Below, piece by piece: positions 45,194 to 54,819 of a DNA stretch of 64,000 nt. This DNA comes from Candidatus Kaistia colombiensis (lineage in GTDB: Bacteria > Pseudomonadota > Alphaproteobacteria > Rhizobiales > Kaistiaceae): assembly GCA_029203105.1 (NCBI GenBank), contig CP119318.1:2556501-2620500 (forward strand), given 5' to 3'. Under the pieces are notes generated by a model. It was given only the letters and a program-made list of their open reading frames with translations. It did not search any database and was not told the DNA's origin. How positions within the stretch are numbered: position 1 is the stretch's first letter; the number at the start of each line of letters is the position of its first letter. A program made the translations under genes and the position numbers.

Positions 45194-46738
45194 ATGAGCG
45201 AAAGCCCTGCTGTTTCCTTCCACAAATCCGTCTCGGCCGAGACCGGGACTGTGGTCGTCCTGACCGACGAGACGCTGACCTTCGGTGCCGAAACGGGCGG
45301 ATTGGGGATCGCCGATCTGGTTCGAAAGGCCGCAGGCATCGCCGAGTACAAGGGCAAGGCGCTCGCGGTTCTAGATCTGCTCGCGCCGGCAGGCCTCAGC
45401 TTCGATCGCCTGGTCGTCGTCGGTCTCGGCGCGGCGGAAGAACTTGTGGAAGGCGATTGGTCTCGCCTCGGCGGCACGATTCTGGGAACCTTGCGCAAAG
45501 GCGAGCAGGCCACTTTGCTGGCCGAGCGGCCGGACGGCACGCCGATTTCCGGCGACCAGCTCGCCGACATCGGCCTTGGCGCCGTACTGCGCGCCTATTC
45601 CTTCGACCGCTACAAGAGCGGCAGGAACAACAAGGATTCCAAGGAAGGGAAGAACGGCGACAACGGCAAGGCGTCCAAGGGAGCGGTGAAGCTGGACATC
45701 GTCGCCGGCGAATCGAGCAAGGCCAAGAAGGCGTGGGTTGCCCGTTCGGCGATCGCCGAGGGTGCCATCCTGGCGCGCGAACTCGTCAACGAGCCGGCCA
45801 ACGTCCTCGGGCCGGTCGAGTTCGCCGACAAGGCGGCCGAGCTGGCGGCGCTCGGCGTCACCATCGAGACGCTGACCGAAAAGCAGATGAAGAAGCTCGG
45901 CATGCGGGCGCTGCTCGGCGTCGCGCAGGGCTCCGTCCGGCCGCCGCGCCTCGTTGCGATGCACTGGAACGGCAGCAAGTCCAAGGATTCGAAAGACGGA
46001 AAGGACAAGCCCGTCGCCTTCGTCGGCAAGGGCGTCGTCTTCGATACCGGCGGCATCTCCATCAAGCCGGCCGGCGGCATGGAGGACATGAAGGGCGACA
46101 TGGGCGGCGCGGCCGCCGTGGTCGGCCTGATGCACGCGCTCGCCTCGCGCAAGGCCAAGGCGAACGTCGTCGGCATCATCGGTCTCGTCGAAAACATGCC
46201 CGACGGCAATGCGCAGCGCCCTGGCGACATCGTCGAAGCGGCGTCCGGCGTGACGATCGAGATCATCAACACCGACGCCGAAGGTCGCCTCGTGCTGGCG
46301 GACGCGCTCTGGTATGCGCAGAAGACCTATGAGCCGAAGGTGATCGTCGATTTGGCGACGCTGACCGGCGCGATCATGGTGGCGCTCGGCAACGACCATG
46401 CCGGCATGTTCGCCAATGACGACGCGCTGGCGACGGCGCTGTCAAAGGCGGGCGAGGTCACCGGCGAGAAGGTCTGGCGGATGCCGCTCGGTGCCGCCTA
46501 CGACAAGATGATCGAATCGAAGTTCGCCGATATCAAGAACACCGGCGGCCGCTATGGCGGCTCGATCACGGCGGCACAGTTCCTGAAGCGGTTCGTCGAC
46601 GATGGCGTCGCCTGGGCCCACCTCGACATTGCCGGCACGGCGATGGGCTCGCCGCAAAGCGAGATCAACCGCTCCTGGGCTTCGGGCTGGGGCGTGCGCA
46701 TCCTCGACCGCCTCGTCGCCGACAATTACGAAGGCTGA
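45194..46738 (+). CDS. pepA: Leucyl aminopeptidase (PepA, M17) with lysine-rich insertions
   Basis: 514 residues. Two-metal exopeptidase. Active-site landmarks: [34 protein letters not shown] and [14 protein letters not shown] with metal ligands Asp and Glu; [12 protein letters not shown] follows. Two low-complexity Lys/Asp/Gly inserts are odd: [20 protein letters not shown] near residue 140 and [13 protein letters not shown] near 268, both with the KDSK(D/E)GK core. The N-terminal domain otherwise fits the family. Start ATG 45194 at the beginning of [15 protein letters not shown]; holC follows 71 bases downstream. Confidence 0.95.
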   Translation: MSESPAVSFHKSVSAETGTVVVLTDETLTFGAETGGLGIADLVRKAAGIAEYKGKALAVLDLLAPAGLSFDRLVVVGLGAAEELVEGDWSRLGGTILGTLRKGEQATLLAERPDGTPISGDQLADIGLGAVLRAYSFDRYKSGRNNKDSKEGKNGDNGKASKGAVKLDIVAGESSKAKKAWVARSAIAEGAILARELVNEPANVLGPVEFADKAAELAALGVTIETLTEKQMKKLGMRALLGVAQGSVRPPRLVAMHWNGSKSKDSKDGKDKPVAFVGKGVVFDTGGISIKPAGGMEDMKGDMGGAAAVVGLMHALASRKAKANVVGIIGLVENMPDGNAQRPGDIVEAASGVTIEIINTDAEGRLVLADALWYAQKTYEPKVIVDLATLTGAIMVALGNDHAGMFANDDALATALSKAGEVTGEKVWRMPLGAAYDKMIESKFADIKNTGGRYGGSITAAQFLKRFVDDGVAWAHLDIAGTAMGSPQSEINRSWASGWGVRILDRLVADNYEG

Positions 46739-46809
46739 TCTGATAGAAGAGACGAGACGCCGGCCGCACCGAATGCCTCGGGGCGGCCGGCTCCGTTTGA
46801 GAAGGCGTG

Positions 46810-47260
46810 ATGACCGAAGTCCTGTTCTACCATCTGCAGCAGCAGCCGCTCGAAACGCTCCTGCCGGGACTGCTGGAGAAATCGCTGGAGCGTGGCTGGC
46901 GCGTCGTGGTCGAGGCCGGCTCGGTCGAGCGCTGCGAGGCGCTCGATGCGCTGCTGTGGACCTATGGCGAGGACAGCTTCCTGCCGCACGGGCTGTGGCG
47001 CGACGCGGATGCCGCGCAGCACCCCGTCCTGATCACGCCCGGAGCCGGGCAATCCGAACGGCGCCAATGTCCGCTTCCTCGTCGCCGGGGCCTCGGCCGG
47101 CGACCTTTCCGGCTATGTCCGGGTGGTGCTGATGTTCGACGGCAACGACCCGGAAGCCCTCGACTCGGCGCGCGCCTCCTGGAAGCGCGTCAAGGCCGAG
47201 GGCCACGACGCCACCTACTGGCAGCAGTCCGAACAGGGGCGCTGGCAGAAGAAGGCGTGA
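46810..47260 (+). pseudogene. holC: DNA polymerase III subunit chi HolC, frameshifted
   Basis: N-terminal part MTEVLFYHLQQQPLETLLPG and HGLWRDADAAQHPVLITPGAG are good HolC. One extra G in the run 47047-47049 shifts the frame; the next frame continues in register with NPNGANVRFLVAG, YVRVVLMFDGNDPEALDSAR and WKRVKAEGHDATYWQQ to a TGA at 47258-47260. Restored length is about 149. HolC belongs to the clamp-loader/SSB link of the replicase; pepA-holC is a common alphaproteobacterial pair. Sequencing error likely. Confidence 0.88.
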
Positions 47261-47332
47261 GGCGGCACGGCGCTCTCCTGTCGACGCTCTCGACCTCAGC
47301 CGAGCAGGTCGACCGGCTCGCAGGCGCGGCCG

Positions 47333-47417
47333 GGTGAGGGTTTACGGCCTCACCGGATGTTTGCCTACAGCGCGTCACCCGGCTCTTCGGCTGGATCCTC
47401 TCTCTCAGGGAGAGCGT
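47333..47417. repeat. Palindromic repeat, family A copy 4 (degenerate)
   Basis: GGGTGAGGGTTTACGGCCTCACCGGATG then CACCCGGCTCTTCGGCTGG and CTCTCTCAGGGAGAG, in the same order as the modules of copies at 6096 and 22757 but shortened and diverged. Lies between holC and the ABC-F gene. Confidence 0.65.
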
Positions 47418-47468
47418 GTCGAAGGGCGCGCAGCCACCCTTCAGGATGTGAACGGCCGCAGCCTGAGT

Positions 47469-49357
47469 CTAGACCGCCTCGACGGCTTCCTCGTATTCGG
47501 CCGACATTTCCAGCCACGCTTCCTCCCGCTCGGCCAGCGCCTTGACCGCGTCGGCGCGCTGCTTGGCGAGCGTCGTCGCCTTGGCGGGGTCCTTGGCGTA
47601 GAGGTTCACGTCGGCCAGCGCCGTGTCGAGCTTCTGAATCTCTTTCTGAAGCTTCTCCATCAAGGATTCGGTTTCCTTGATCTTTTTGCGGAGCGGCGCC
47701 AGCTCGGAGCGCTTGGCGGCGGATTCCGACGGCGGTCCTGCGCCGAGTTCTTCGACGCGTCGCTTTCGGTCTTGCCGGAGGACGTCTCCGGGCCCTTCAC
47801 GATCAGCTTGCGGTAATCGTCCATGTCGCCGTCGAAATTCGACACCGTGCCGTCGGCCACCAGCAGCAGCCGGTCGACGGAAGCCTCGATCAGATGGCGG
47901 TCGTGGCTGATCAGGATGACGGCGCCGGGATAGTCGTTCAGCGCCTGCACGAGCGCCTCGCGGCTGTCGATGTCGAGATGGTTGGTCGGCTCGTCGAGGA
48001 TGAGCAGGTTGGCGCCCGCGGAACGTCGCGATGCCCAGCAGCAGGCGCGCCTCGCTCGCCGCCCGAAAGCTCGCGTGCCGGCGTGTCCATCTTGGCGGTC
48101 GGGAAGCCCATCGCGCCGACGCGGGAGCGCACCTGCGCCTCGGTCGCGTCCGGCATCAGCTGGCGGATGTGCTGCACGGCGGTCTCCGCCGGGCGCAGAT
48201 CGTCGAGCTGGTGCTGGGCGAAGAAGCGCGATGTCGAGCTTCTCGGCCCGCCGCATGGCGCCGGTCAGGTCGGGAAGCCGCCCGGCCAGAAGCTTGGCGA
48301 AGGTCGACTTGCCGTTGCCGTTGGCGCCGAGCAGGCCGATGCGGTCCTCGACGTCGATGCGCAGGTCGAGCTTGCGCAGGATCGGCTTGCCTTCCTCGTA
48401 GCCGACCGAGGCATTGTCGAGCGCGATGATCGGCGGCGCGAGGATCTTGGCCGGCGGCGGGAAGTGGAACGGCGTCACGTCGCTGTCGACGATGCCGGCG
48501 ATCGGCTGCATCTTCTCCAGCGCCTTCATGCGCGACTGCGCCTGCCGCGCCTTCGAGGCCTTGGCCTTGAAGCGGTCGACGAAGGCTTGCAGGTGCTTGC
48601 GCTGGTCGTCCTGCTTCTTCTTGAGCTTCAGCTGCAGCGCCTGCTTCTCGCGGCGCTGGCGGTCGAAGCTGTCATAGCCGCCGCGATAGATCGTCAGCTT
48701 GCCCTGGTCGAGATGCACGATCATGTCGACGGCGCGATTGAGCAGGTCGCGATCGTGGCTGATCAGGAAGACCGTGTGCGGATAGCGCGCGACATAGTTC
48801 TCCAGCCACATCGTGCCTTCGAGGTCGAGATAGTTGGTCGGCTCGTCGAGCAGCAGCAGGTCCGGCTCGGCGAACAGCACCGCCGCCAGCGCGACGCGCA
48901 TGCGCCAGCCGCCGGAGAAGGCGGAGCAGGGGCGCAGCTGCGCCGCCGCGTCGAAGCCGAGGCCGGACAGGATCGTGCCGGCGCGCGCTTCGGCGGCGTG
49001 GGCGCCGATGTCGGAAAGGCGGATCTGGATCTCGGCGATCCGGTGCGGGTCGGTCGCGTGCTCGGCCTCGGCCAGCAGCGAGGCGCGCTCCGTATCGGCG
49101 GCGAGCACGAACTCGATCAGCGATTGCTCGGTTCCGGGCGCTTCCTGCGCGACCTGGCCGATGCGGACGCCCCGCGGCAAGCCGATCGAACCGCTCTCCG
49201 GCGCGATCTCGCCGGTGACCAGCTTGAACAGGGTCGTCTTGCCGGTGCCGTTGCGGCCGACGAAGCCGGCCTTGACCCCGTCGGGCAAGGCAATGGTCGC
49301 CCCCTCGAGGAGCGTACGGCCGGCGATGCGATAGGTGACTTCGTTGACGTGCAGCAT
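47469..49357 (-). pseudogene. ABC-F family ATPase, at least four indels
   Basis: Two ABC domains in one chain without membrane segments, Uup/EttA-like (ABC-F proteins act on ribosomes). Domain 1 is intact: GRNGTGKTTLFKL Walker A, SGGWRMRVALAA signature, LLLLDEPTNYLD Walker B. Domain 2 keeps GANGNGKSTFAKL, but one-base insertions near 48227, 48052 and 48017 move the frame in and out (peptide QHIRQLMPDATEAQVRSRVG and LSGGER fall in an alternative frame), then ANLLILDEPTNHLDID resumes in the first frame. A further one-base loss near 47727 shifts the C-terminal coiled-coil (MEKLQKEIQKLDTALADVNL), which ends at 47469. Restored length about 627. Sequencing errors likely but not certain. Confidence 0.85.
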
Positions 49358-49426
49358 GGCCGGCTATGTGCCGTGCCTAGCGGCCGGAAGCAAGCGCGGC
49401 GCGCGAAGATGTCGCCGGCAAGGGGC

Positions 49427-50247
49427 TCAGCGGCCCTGGATGTCGCGGACGATCAGCTCGGCGTGGTAGCTCGCAGCTCGTAGCAGAACACGATCTCGTT
49501 GCGGACGGCATCGTAGCTCGACGTGATCGCGCCGCAGCTCTTGGCCCGCAGGGTCGGCGGCTGCGCCAGGGTGAAGTCGTTGGCGAGGCGGGTCGCGACC
49601 TCTTCCAGCACCTTGTTGTCATGCAGGATCGTCAGTTCGGCGATCTCGTTGCCGGTCGGCGCATCGTAGACCACCGGGATCACCGACATCGGCGCGCCCG
49701 CAGCGCGCTGCAGCGGCTTCAGCCCGTTGGCCCAGACAGCGCGCTTCTGCTGGTAGGAGGTGGCGCAGTTGGCGCGCGTTGCCGGCGTCAGGGCGGCGGC
49801 CTCCGCGATATCGGCGAAATCCTTGGCGTCTGAGCCGACCATGTTGCAGACGATGGCATTGGCCCGATCGCTGTCGACCGAATGCCGGTCGGGCAGGCCG
49901 ATCGTCTCCGGCTGGGCCGAGGCGGTCAGGTGGTTGGAAAGCATCCAGCTGTCGACCGCGTCGACCAGCGTCTGGTCGCCGGCGCCGGTTCGCGGTTCCA
50001 GCAGCGTCATGACGGCGAAATCATCCGCCGCCTGCTCGCCGCCGGCAGCATCGATGCCGAAACGCTCCATCATCATGTGGCCGGCCTGGTGGTAGAGCGC
50101 GAAGACGGCGTTGCCGACGACGAAGTCGACTACTTCCGCCATTTCGGAATCGGAGAGCCCTTCCGGCGGCTCGACTTCGACATTCGGGGTCGCAGCCTCA
50201 GCGGCCGTGACGGAGAGAGCGAATGCGAGGAGCAGGGGCCGGAACAT
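49427..50247 (-). pseudogene. DUF4344-type secreted metallopeptidase-like protein, frameshifted near end
   Basis: Signal peptide MFRPLLLAFALSVTAAEAAT. Domain with LYHQAGHMMMERFGIDAAGG and EQAADDFAVMTLLE matches the DUF4344 layout, whose metal-binding motif is normally H-E-x-G-H; here the catalytic Glu is Gln (H53-Q54-A-G-H57). The frame as read stops after CYELRATTPS. Dropping to the frame reached by restoring one base near 49474 gives CYELASYHAELIVRDIQGR and a stop at 49427, a natural-looking C-terminus, so a one-base deletion is probable. Restored length about 272. The Gln codon is a clear CAG. Catalysis is doubtful as written. Confidence 0.7.
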
Positions 50248-50373
50248 GGAGACTCACAGGGCACAGAAACGAGCTTCAGAAAACGTGCGCCTCGCCCCCG
50301 GTTGAATCAAGCGACCGCCGTCACACATCGCCGAAATATTTCCGCGACTGGCCTGCGAGGGGCTGGATTTTTC

Positions 50374-50890
50374 TCAACCGAGCCCCATGCCGGACTGGCG
50401 CTGGAACAGGATCAGATCGAGGCTCGGGCAGGCGTCCCGGCCGGCGAATCCGGGTGAGGATCGCCGTCGCCTGGCCGCGATGGTGGGTCTGGTGATTGAA
50501 AAGATGGGCAAGCGCCGGGCCAAGCGGCTGCGTGATCTCGACCGGATTGGTGATCGGCCGATAGGTGAAATTGCCGGCGATTTTGCCCTCGTCGAGGCTG
50601 CCGACATAGCCGGTCAGCCGCGCATCCTCGCTGGCCCGGAGCGCCGACAGTTCGGCGAGATCGTCGGTCAGCAGCTCGTTGAGCGCGGCATGGACGGGAC
50701 CATCGCCGGTGAAGCGCCGCATCCAGATCCGGTCCGTGACCAGAAGATGGTTGAGCGTTCCGTTGAGCGAGCCGAAAAAGGCGCCGTGATCGGCGAGATA
50801 GTCTCCCCGGGACAGCTCGCGCGCGGCCGCGTACAGGCGGTCATTGGCCCAGCCATTATAGGCGGCGAACATCATGAAATGCGGCTTCAT
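50374..50890 (-). pseudogene. DinB family protein, frameshifted near end
   Basis: Four-helix-bundle DinB/DUF664-like protein: MKPHFMMFAAYNGWANDRLY at the start, LNHLLVTDRIWMRRFTGDG (with metal His), and HLFNHQTHHRGQATAILTRI (His triad). One extra base near 50446 then diverts the frame; the alternative frame continues AGRDACPSLDLILFQRQSG to a stop at 50374, which restores about 171 residues. Start at ATG 50890, the beginning of the family domain. Enzyme class (thiol transferase-like) unproven. Lies divergent from ndk. Confidence 0.82.
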
Positions 50891-51063
50891 CGTGGGGGCT
50901 CGTCCTTGTCGCGATATCGTCGCGTTCATCGGGGCAGTATGGCTGACATAAAACGTCGCGGCCCGGCTGCTGGCAAGGCTGGCGCCCTTGCCCGGTGCCT
51001 GCGCCAAGGCTATACAGCGCCACCCAATTACCCCTCTCCAATCGATATGACAGGACTGAAGAC

Positions 51064-51485
51064 ATGGCGATCGAACGCACCTTCTCGATGATCAAGCCCG
51101 ACGCGACCAAGCGCAACCTGACCGGCAAGATCACCGCCAAGCTGGAAGATGCCGGCCTGCGCGTCGTCGCTTCCAAGCGCGTCTGGATGTCCCGCCAGCA
51201 GGCGAAGGCTTCTACGCCGTTCACAAGGAGCGTCCCTTCTTCGGCGAGCTCGTCGAGACGATGACCGCCGGCCCGACCGTCGTGCAGGTTCTGGAAGGCG
51301 AAGGCGCCATCCTGAAGAACCGCGAAGTCATGGGCGCGACCAACCCGGCCAACGCCGACGCCGGCACGATCCGCAAGGAATTCGCCCTGTCGATCGGCGA
51401 GAACTCGGTCCACGGTTCGGACGCTCCGGAGACCGCTGCCGAGGAGATCGCCTACTGGTTCTCGGGCACCGAACTCGTCGGCTAA
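51064..51485 (+). pseudogene. ndk: Nucleoside diphosphate kinase Ndk, one-base deletion
   Basis: Transfers gamma-phosphate among nucleoside di- and triphosphates through a phospho-His. [20 protein letters not shown] and [14 protein letters not shown] are right; one G is missing at about 51208, and the next frame continues [39 protein letters not shown] and the active-site [13 protein letters not shown]. Restored length 140. AGGA ribosome site 7 bases before the ATG. Followed by a strong terminator. Confidence 0.93.
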
Positions 51486-51511
51486 GCCGCCGAACCTTCA
51501 GAAGTTTGCGG

Positions 51512-51543
51512 AATGGCCGGGCTCGTCCCGGCCATTTTCGTTT
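51512..51543 (+). terminator. Rho-independent terminator of ndk
   Basis: Perfect 10-bp stem (51512-51521 with 51527-51536, AATGGCCGGG and complement), loop CTCGT, followed by TTCGTTTG. Just after, at 51559-51573, is a small perfect palindrome TACCTCT-C-AGAGGTA of unknown role. Confidence 0.85.
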
Positions 51544-51595
51544 GGGTGGCTCGTTCTTTACCTCTCAGAGGTAGAGGAACCAGGGACGCGCTCTC

Positions 51596-52216
51596 CTAGC
51601 TAAGCCCGATCATCACCGCCTTCTGATAGGCCGGCCGCTCCTTCAGCCGCTGGTACCAGGCGGCGAGGTGCGGCAGCTCCGGGCGCTCGATCGGCATTTC
51701 GAACCAGGCATAGGTGAAGCAGCCGAGCGGGATGTCGCCCATGCCGAAGCGGTCGCCCGACAGCCAGGGCTGTTCGGCCAGCGCGTGGTCGACGATCGCG
51801 AAGAGCGCGGCACAGCGTTTGCGGCCGGCTTCAATCGTCGCCATGTCGCGCTGTTCCGGCGGCGTGCGGACCATGCCCCAGAACACGTCGCGAAACGGCC
51901 CGGCGACGCTGGAGGTGTTGAAATCCATCCACCGATCGGCGCTGGCGCGCGCCTGCGGATCTTCCGACGCCAGTGAGCCGAAGGCATAGCGCCCGGCCAG
52001 ATAACGGACGATGGCGTTCGATTCCCACAGCACGAAATCGCCGTCGCGAATTGTCGGCACGAGGCCGTTCGGGTTCATGGCGCGATAGGCCGGATCGGCG
52101 GTCAGGCCGAAGCTGCCGCCGGCCGGAATCCAGTCATAGGCGAGGCCCGCTTCCTCGGCGCACCAGAGCACCTTCTTCACGTTGTTCGAGTTGTTGCGGC
52201 CCCAGATCGTCAGCAT
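51596..52216 (-). CDS. Glutathione S-transferase family protein
   Basis: 206 residues. N-terminal thioredoxin-like domain (LTIWGRNNSNNVKKVLWCAE; catalytic Ser/Asn region NNSNNVKK), PNGLVPTIRDGDFVLWESNAI with the cis-Pro and Glu-Ser glutathione contact, then a helical C-terminal domain (FGMGDIPLGCFTYAW with the N-capping Asp). Start ATG 52216 has GGGAGGAA upstream. Substrate not deducible. Confidence 0.92.
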   Translation of the reverse strand: MLTIWGRNNSNNVKKVLWCAEEAGLAYDWIPAGGSFGLTADPAYRAMNPNGLVPTIRDGDFVLWESNAIVRYLAGRYAFGSLASEDPQARASADRWMDFNTSSVAGPFRDVFWGMVRTPPEQRDMATIEAGRKRCAALFAIVDHALAEQPWLSGDRFGMGDIPLGCFTYAWFEMPIERPELPHLAAWYQRLKERPAYQKAVMIGLS

Positions 52217-52256
52217 CCAGCGTTCCTCCCAATGGCGGCCTTGATCGAGGCCCGCC

Positions 52257-52919
52257 TCAGATCTCGTCGAGAAATTCGTCGTAGAACCGGCGCAATCGCG
52301 CCTGTCGCAATTCGGCCAGGCGGGCGCCCGTCCTGGTCTGGAAGCCGGCGGCGAGCTTGAACAGCTTGTTCTCGAAATGGTCGATGGCGAAGCGCTTGTC
52401 GTCAAGCGGGCGAAAGGCTGCCTCCGGATCGGCCGGATCGTAGAGACCGCTGCCCATCCTGCCGGCGATATAGAAGCAGCGTGCTACGCCGACCATGCCG
52501 ATCGCGTCGAGCCGGTCGGCATCCTGCAGAATCCTCGCCTCCTGCGTCTCGGGCGGGATCTCGGCAGAAAAGCTGTGCGCCTCGATCGCATGCGCCACGG
52601 CGCCGATAAGGGCGCCATCCCAGCCCAGATCCCGCAGGACGGTCTCCGCCTTGCGGGCGGCGAGGCGAGAGGCTTGCGCGCGCATGGGATCGTTTTTCTC
52701 GACCGTCACGCAGTCATGCAACAGTGCCCCGGCGGCGACGATCTCGGCGGCGCCGCCTTCCTCGGCCAGAATGGCGGCGGCATTGCTCCAGACGCGCTGC
52801 AAATGGGCGATGTCATGCGAGCCGTCGTCGCTCGACGTCGCATGCGGCAGCAGCGCTTCGGCCAAAACCTCGTGCGGCGCGAAGGCGCCGCCGGGTCGAT
52901 GCGTCGGGGAATGGCTCAA
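52257..52919 (-). CDS. HD-domain phosphohydrolase
   Basis: 220 residues from a TTG that overlaps the moaE stop (TTGA). HD-superfamily landmarks: DGSHDIAHLQRVW (His, then His-Leu), AGALLHDCVTVEKND (HD), VAHAIEAHSFSAEIPPE and ARILQDADRLDAIG (Asp). Resembles YedJ/predicted metal-dependent hydrolases of the YfbR/HDIG group acting on small phosphorylated substrates; nothing more certain. Overlap with moaE suggests it is the third gene of the pgsA-moaD-moaE run. Confidence 0.85.
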   Translation of the reverse strand: MSHSPTHRPGGAFAPHEVLAEALLPHATSSDDGSHDIAHLQRVWSNAAAILAEEGGAAEIVAAGALLHDCVTVEKNDPMRAQASRLAARKAETVLRDLGWDGALIGAVAHAIEAHSFSAEIPPETQEARILQDADRLDAIGMVGVARCFYIAGRMGSGLYDPADPEAAFRPLDDKRFAIDHFENKLFKLAAGFQTRTGARLAELRQARLRRFYDEFLDEI

Positions 52920-53380
52920 TCGGAGTTGTTCCAGCGCTCTTCCGCTTCGTCGTCGGCCTGCTTGGCCGCGACCCAGGCCACGGCGCCGGCCGCCGTGTGT
53001 TCCTTCTTCCAGAACGGAGCGTGGGTCTTCAGGAAGTCCATGATGAACTCGGCCGATTCGAAGGCGGCGTGCCGATGCTTCGAGGCCGTCACCACCAGCA
53101 CGATGATCTCGCCCGGCCGCACCTTGCCATGCCGGTGCAGAATGCTGACGTCGGAAATCTCCCAGCGGCCGGCCGCCTGTTCGGCGATGCGCTTGACCTC
53201 GTTCTCCGCCATGCCGGGATAGTGCTCGAGTTCCAGGGCCTCGAGCCGGCCGTCCTCGTCGCGGCAAAGACCGGTGAAGGTGACGATCGCGCCGATATCG
53301 CCGCGTCCCGCCGACACCCGCTCGATCTCCGCCGTGATGTCGAGTGGCTCGGAAACGATTGCAACGCGGACATGGGCCAT
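52916..53380 (-). CDS. moaE: Molybdopterin synthase large subunit MoaE
   Basis: 154 residues. Forms the heterotetramer with MoaD that inserts sulfur into precursor Z to make molybdopterin. GAIVTFTGLCRDEDGRLEAL, LELEHYPGMAENE, HRHGKVRPGEIIVLV and APFWKKEH (catalytic Lys region) are present. Seven bases after moaD. Presence suggests molybdoenzymes elsewhere. Confidence 0.95.
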   Translation of the reverse strand: MAHVRVAIVSEPLDITAEIERVSAGRGDIGAIVTFTGLCRDEDGRLEALELEHYPGMAENEVKRIAEQAAGRWEISDVSILHRHGKVRPGEIIVLVVTASKHRHAAFESAEFIMDFLKTHAPFWKKEHTAAGAVAWVAAKQADDEAEERWNNSD

Positions 53381-53387
53381 GGCGAGC

Positions 53388-53639
53388 CTAGCCTCCGGTC
53401 ATGGGCGGGAACAACGCGACTTCGCGGATCCCGGCGATGGATGCATCGTGATCGGCGTGGTCATGGTCGAGCGCGACGCGGATCGCCCCGGATTCACCGA
53501 GCGCAATATCATAGGAATCGCCGCGCGTTCTCAGCCAACCCAACAGGTCTGCGACCGTCTCGACGCTTCGCGGCGGATCCACCGTCTCCTCCGCCATGCC
53601 GATCCGCTCGCGGACCCAGGCGAAATAGACGAGCTTCAC
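53388..53639 (-). CDS. moaD: Molybdopterin synthase sulfur carrier subunit MoaD
   Basis: 83 residues, ubiquitin-like fold. Begins MKLVYFAWVRERIGMAEE and ends in the GG needed for adenylation and thiocarboxylation (PPMTGG). GTG start overlaps the pgsA TGA stop (GTGA). Confidence 0.95.
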   Translation of the reverse strand: MKLVYFAWVRERIGMAEETVDPPRSVETVADLLGWLRTRGDSYDIALGESGAIRVALDHDHADHDASIAGIREVALFPPMTGG

Positions 53640-54247
53640 GGCTCTTCCTCCAGGATGTGCCCGAGACCGGCGCGGAAATAATCATAGCCGGTATAGAGCG
53701 TGACCAGGGCCGAGGCCCAGAGCAGGACGAGCCCGATCAGCGTCGTATAGGGGAAATAGGCGTCGCCCGCCGGGCCGGCGAGCAGGAAGCTGATCGCGAC
53801 CATCTGCAGCGCCGTCTTCCACTTGGCGAGGCGCGACACAGGCACGCTGACGCGGAGTTCCGCCAGATATTCGCGCAACCCCGAGACCAGGATCTCGCGC
53901 GACAGGATGATCAGCGCCGCCCATAGCGACAAGCCGTCGATCGTGCGCTCGAAGACAAGAGCGAGCAGGCAGGCGGAGACGAGCAGCTTGTCGGCGATCG
54001 GATCGAGCATGCGTCCGAGCGAGGATTGCTGCTTCCAGATTCGCGCCAGATAGCCGTCCAGATAGTCGGTGATGCTGGCGATGACGAACAGCACCAGGGC
54101 CGTCCAGCGCCACGTATCCTTGCCGCCGACGACGCAGAAGACGACGAGGGGAACCGCCAGGATGCGGCCATAGGTCAGAATATTCGGAAGCGAGAGCAGG
54201 AGCGCCCGCTGCGGCCGTCTGACGTCGAAGGTGCGAAGTTCGCTCAT
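53636..54247 (-). CDS. pgsA: CDP-diacylglycerol-glycerol-3-phosphate 3-phosphatidyltransferase PgsA
   Basis: 203 residues. Makes phosphatidylglycerophosphate, the committed step to phosphatidylglycerol. CDP-alcohol phosphotransferase motif DYLDGYLARIWKQQSSLGRM followed by LDPIADKLL (D-G-AR-G-D-D spacing). Several membrane helices (LVVFCVVGG, WTALVLFVIASITDYL, LWAALIILSREILVSGLREY). First gene of pgsA-moaD-moaE-HD operon, overlapping moaD. Confidence 0.95.
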   Translation of the reverse strand: MSELRTFDVRRPQRALLLSLPNILTYGRILAVPLVVFCVVGGKDTWRWTALVLFVIASITDYLDGYLARIWKQQSSLGRMLDPIADKLLVSACLLALVFERTIDGLSLWAALIILSREILVSGLREYLAELRVSVPVSRLAKWKTALQMVAISFLLAGPAGDAYFPYTTLIGLVLLWASALVTLYTGYDYFRAGLGHILEEEP

Positions 54248-54453
54248 GTCTATCCTGAACCCTTCCCCTCATATTGCATCCGGACCAAGCCCTGCCAAGG
54301 TATGCGGGAAATAATGGCACGGTTGCGTTGCCCGGGGAGGCAATCGCGGGGAATCGCGTAGATGATATCGTGTCGCGCGAGAATTGCGCCATCGTGGAAG
54401 AATTCAAGGGATCCTGGCTGCTGGTTGTGGCGCGGATAGGACGGGGAACAAGC

Positions 54454-54819
54454 ATGCGGGCCTGGATCGATCACTTTTTCTCGGCCCTGCGCTGGTCGGG
54501 CGCCGGCGCCGTGGAGCTATTTCGGGGCGAGATGGCGGCGCGCATGGAACTGGCGGCCGGCGTCGTCGGCCTCGTCTGGATCGTCGCGATCGGGCGGTCG
54601 CTGGCCGAGATCGGCGTCTATCTGATGCTGGCCTTCGCTTCGCTCGCCGTGGAGGCGCTGAACACGGCCATCGAGGAAATCGTCGACCGGGTCTCGCCGG
54701 AACACTCTGAATTCGCGCGCCGCGCCAAGGATCTCGGCTCGGCCGCCGTGATGTTCATGCTGATCGGGACGGGGCTCTATGTCCTGCTGCTGACGGTCGC
54801 CGCCGTGCTGGGCCGTTGA
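54454..54819 (+). CDS. dgkA: Diacylglycerol kinase DgkA
   Basis: 121 residues, like E. coli DgkA. Inner-membrane enzyme that phosphorylates diacylglycerol. Signature EALNTAIEEIVDRVSPEHSE, then RAKDLGSAAVMFMLIGTG. Three helices (MELAAGVVGLVWIVAIGRSL; GVYLMLAFASLAVEALNTAI; VMFMLIGTGLYVLLLTVAAV). Start at ATG 54454 with GGACGGGG upstream; the long open frame before it has no homology. Divergent from pgsA; a shared phospholipid theme. Confidence 0.93.
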   Translation: MRAWIDHFFSALRWSGAGAVELFRGEMAARMELAAGVVGLVWIVAIGRSLAEIGVYLMLAFASLAVEALNTAIEEIVDRVSPEHSEFARRAKDLGSAAVMFMLIGTGLYVLLLTVAAVLGR

